DNA of 64,000 bases from Flagellimonas flava. Lineage in GTDB: Bacteria > Bacteroidota > Bacteroidia > Flavobacteriales > Flavobacteriaceae. The position numbers were made by a program, and so were the translations under genes. Below, piece after piece: positions 63,948 to 64,000 of the stretch. Numbering within the stretch: position 1 is the stretch's first letter; each line of letters starts with the position of its first letter. Location: positions 1,116,001 through 1,180,000 of the forward strand of contig NZ_FQWL01000001.1 in assembly GCF_900129665.1 (NCBI RefSeq), read 5' to 3'. The notes under the pieces were generated by a model. That model was not told the DNA's origin, did no database searches, and saw nothing but the letters and a program-made list of their open reading frames with translations.

Positions 63948-64000
63948 ATGGGGATATTAGATTGGATTGTCCTGGGCAGCACCCTGCTCTTTATAGTTGG
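63948..64000 (+). CDS. Sodium:solute symporter, 5' end only
   Basis: Only 17 codons are visible: MGILDWIVLGSTLLFIVG. This is the first transmembrane helix of sodium:solute symporters, which start LDWIVL-type. The gene continues past the window edge. It follows the deacetylase and the small peptide gene, so probably imports the product. Confidence 0.6.
   Translation, partial: MGILDWIVLGSTLLFIV

Noticed and set aside
1..64000. CRISPR arrays, insertion sequences, prophage, integrons
   Set aside because: No regular spaced repeats, transposase, integrase, phage or att-like structures were seen anywhere.

Overview
The window reads as an ordinary, gene-dense chromosomal stretch of a marine-type member of the Flavobacteriaceae (phylum Bacteroidota). 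I infer a Muricauda/Allomuricauda/Maribacter-like genus from overall similarity; no rRNA gene is present to confirm it. The clade rests on several points: SusC-type plug domains, flavobacterial lineage proteins (DUF4834, DUF2853, the CAL67264-type small membrane protein), the paired cysteate-lipid (capnine) genes of gliding Bacteroidota, a menaquinone pathway, bacillithiol synthesis, TAnnTTTG-type -7 promoter boxes and few Shine-Dalgarno sequences before start codons. I saw no insertion sequence, prophage, integrase, CRISPR array or rRNA operon.

Layout. 1-4.5 kb: 3' part of a YfhO-type membrane protein gene, a DUF4834 protein, an outer-membrane protein, a GNAT-like protein and an AraC regulator. 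4.5-7.0 kb: an alpha-oxoamine synthase and a cysteine-synthase-like enzyme, together the likely capnine (sulfonolipid) pair. 7.0-13.0 kb: oligopeptidase B, YbaB, threonine aldolase and a large metzincin-type protease. 13.1-24.2 kb: housekeeping genes, including prfB with its programmed frameshift, ArsC, fumarase, EttA, an oxidoreductase and an acyl-CoA carboxylase beta subunit, plus small membrane and secreted proteins. 24.2-28.3 kb: two adjacent paralogues that join a TonB-receptor plug-like domain to a TPR-like region and a C-terminal DUF2135-like domain, with no beta-barrel. This is the most unusual locus here. 28.4-42.4 kb: an Xaa-Pro peptidase, then a minus-strand menaquinone cluster (menE, CPBP protease, menC, menA, menD, menF, hotdog thioesterase). 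A TPR histidine kinase and a LytTR response regulator are embedded in it, and menB is missing. 42.5-54 kb: hydrolase, VOC protein, FAD amino-acid dehydrogenase, M28 peptidase, tRNA-His, a second TPR histidine kinase, BshB1, a trans-sulfuration enzyme, a MATE exporter and an M14 carboxypeptidase. 55-64 kb: a fused ResB-CcsA cytochrome c maturation protein, the DUF2520/KdsC/Maf operon, a lipoprotein, a large secreted PIG-L deacetylase, a 38-residue membrane peptide and the start of a sodium:solute symporter.

The genes support respiratory growth on peptides and polymers: menaquinone, cytochrome c assembly, fumarase, many exported peptidases, bacillithiol thiol chemistry and a sulfonolipid outer membrane. 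Transcription units are mostly short and separated by hairpin terminators. Several convergent pairs share a terminator or have directly abutting stop codons. Several starts were moved inward because the longer frame begins at TTG or GTG within a promoter-like box or upstream of a signal peptide.
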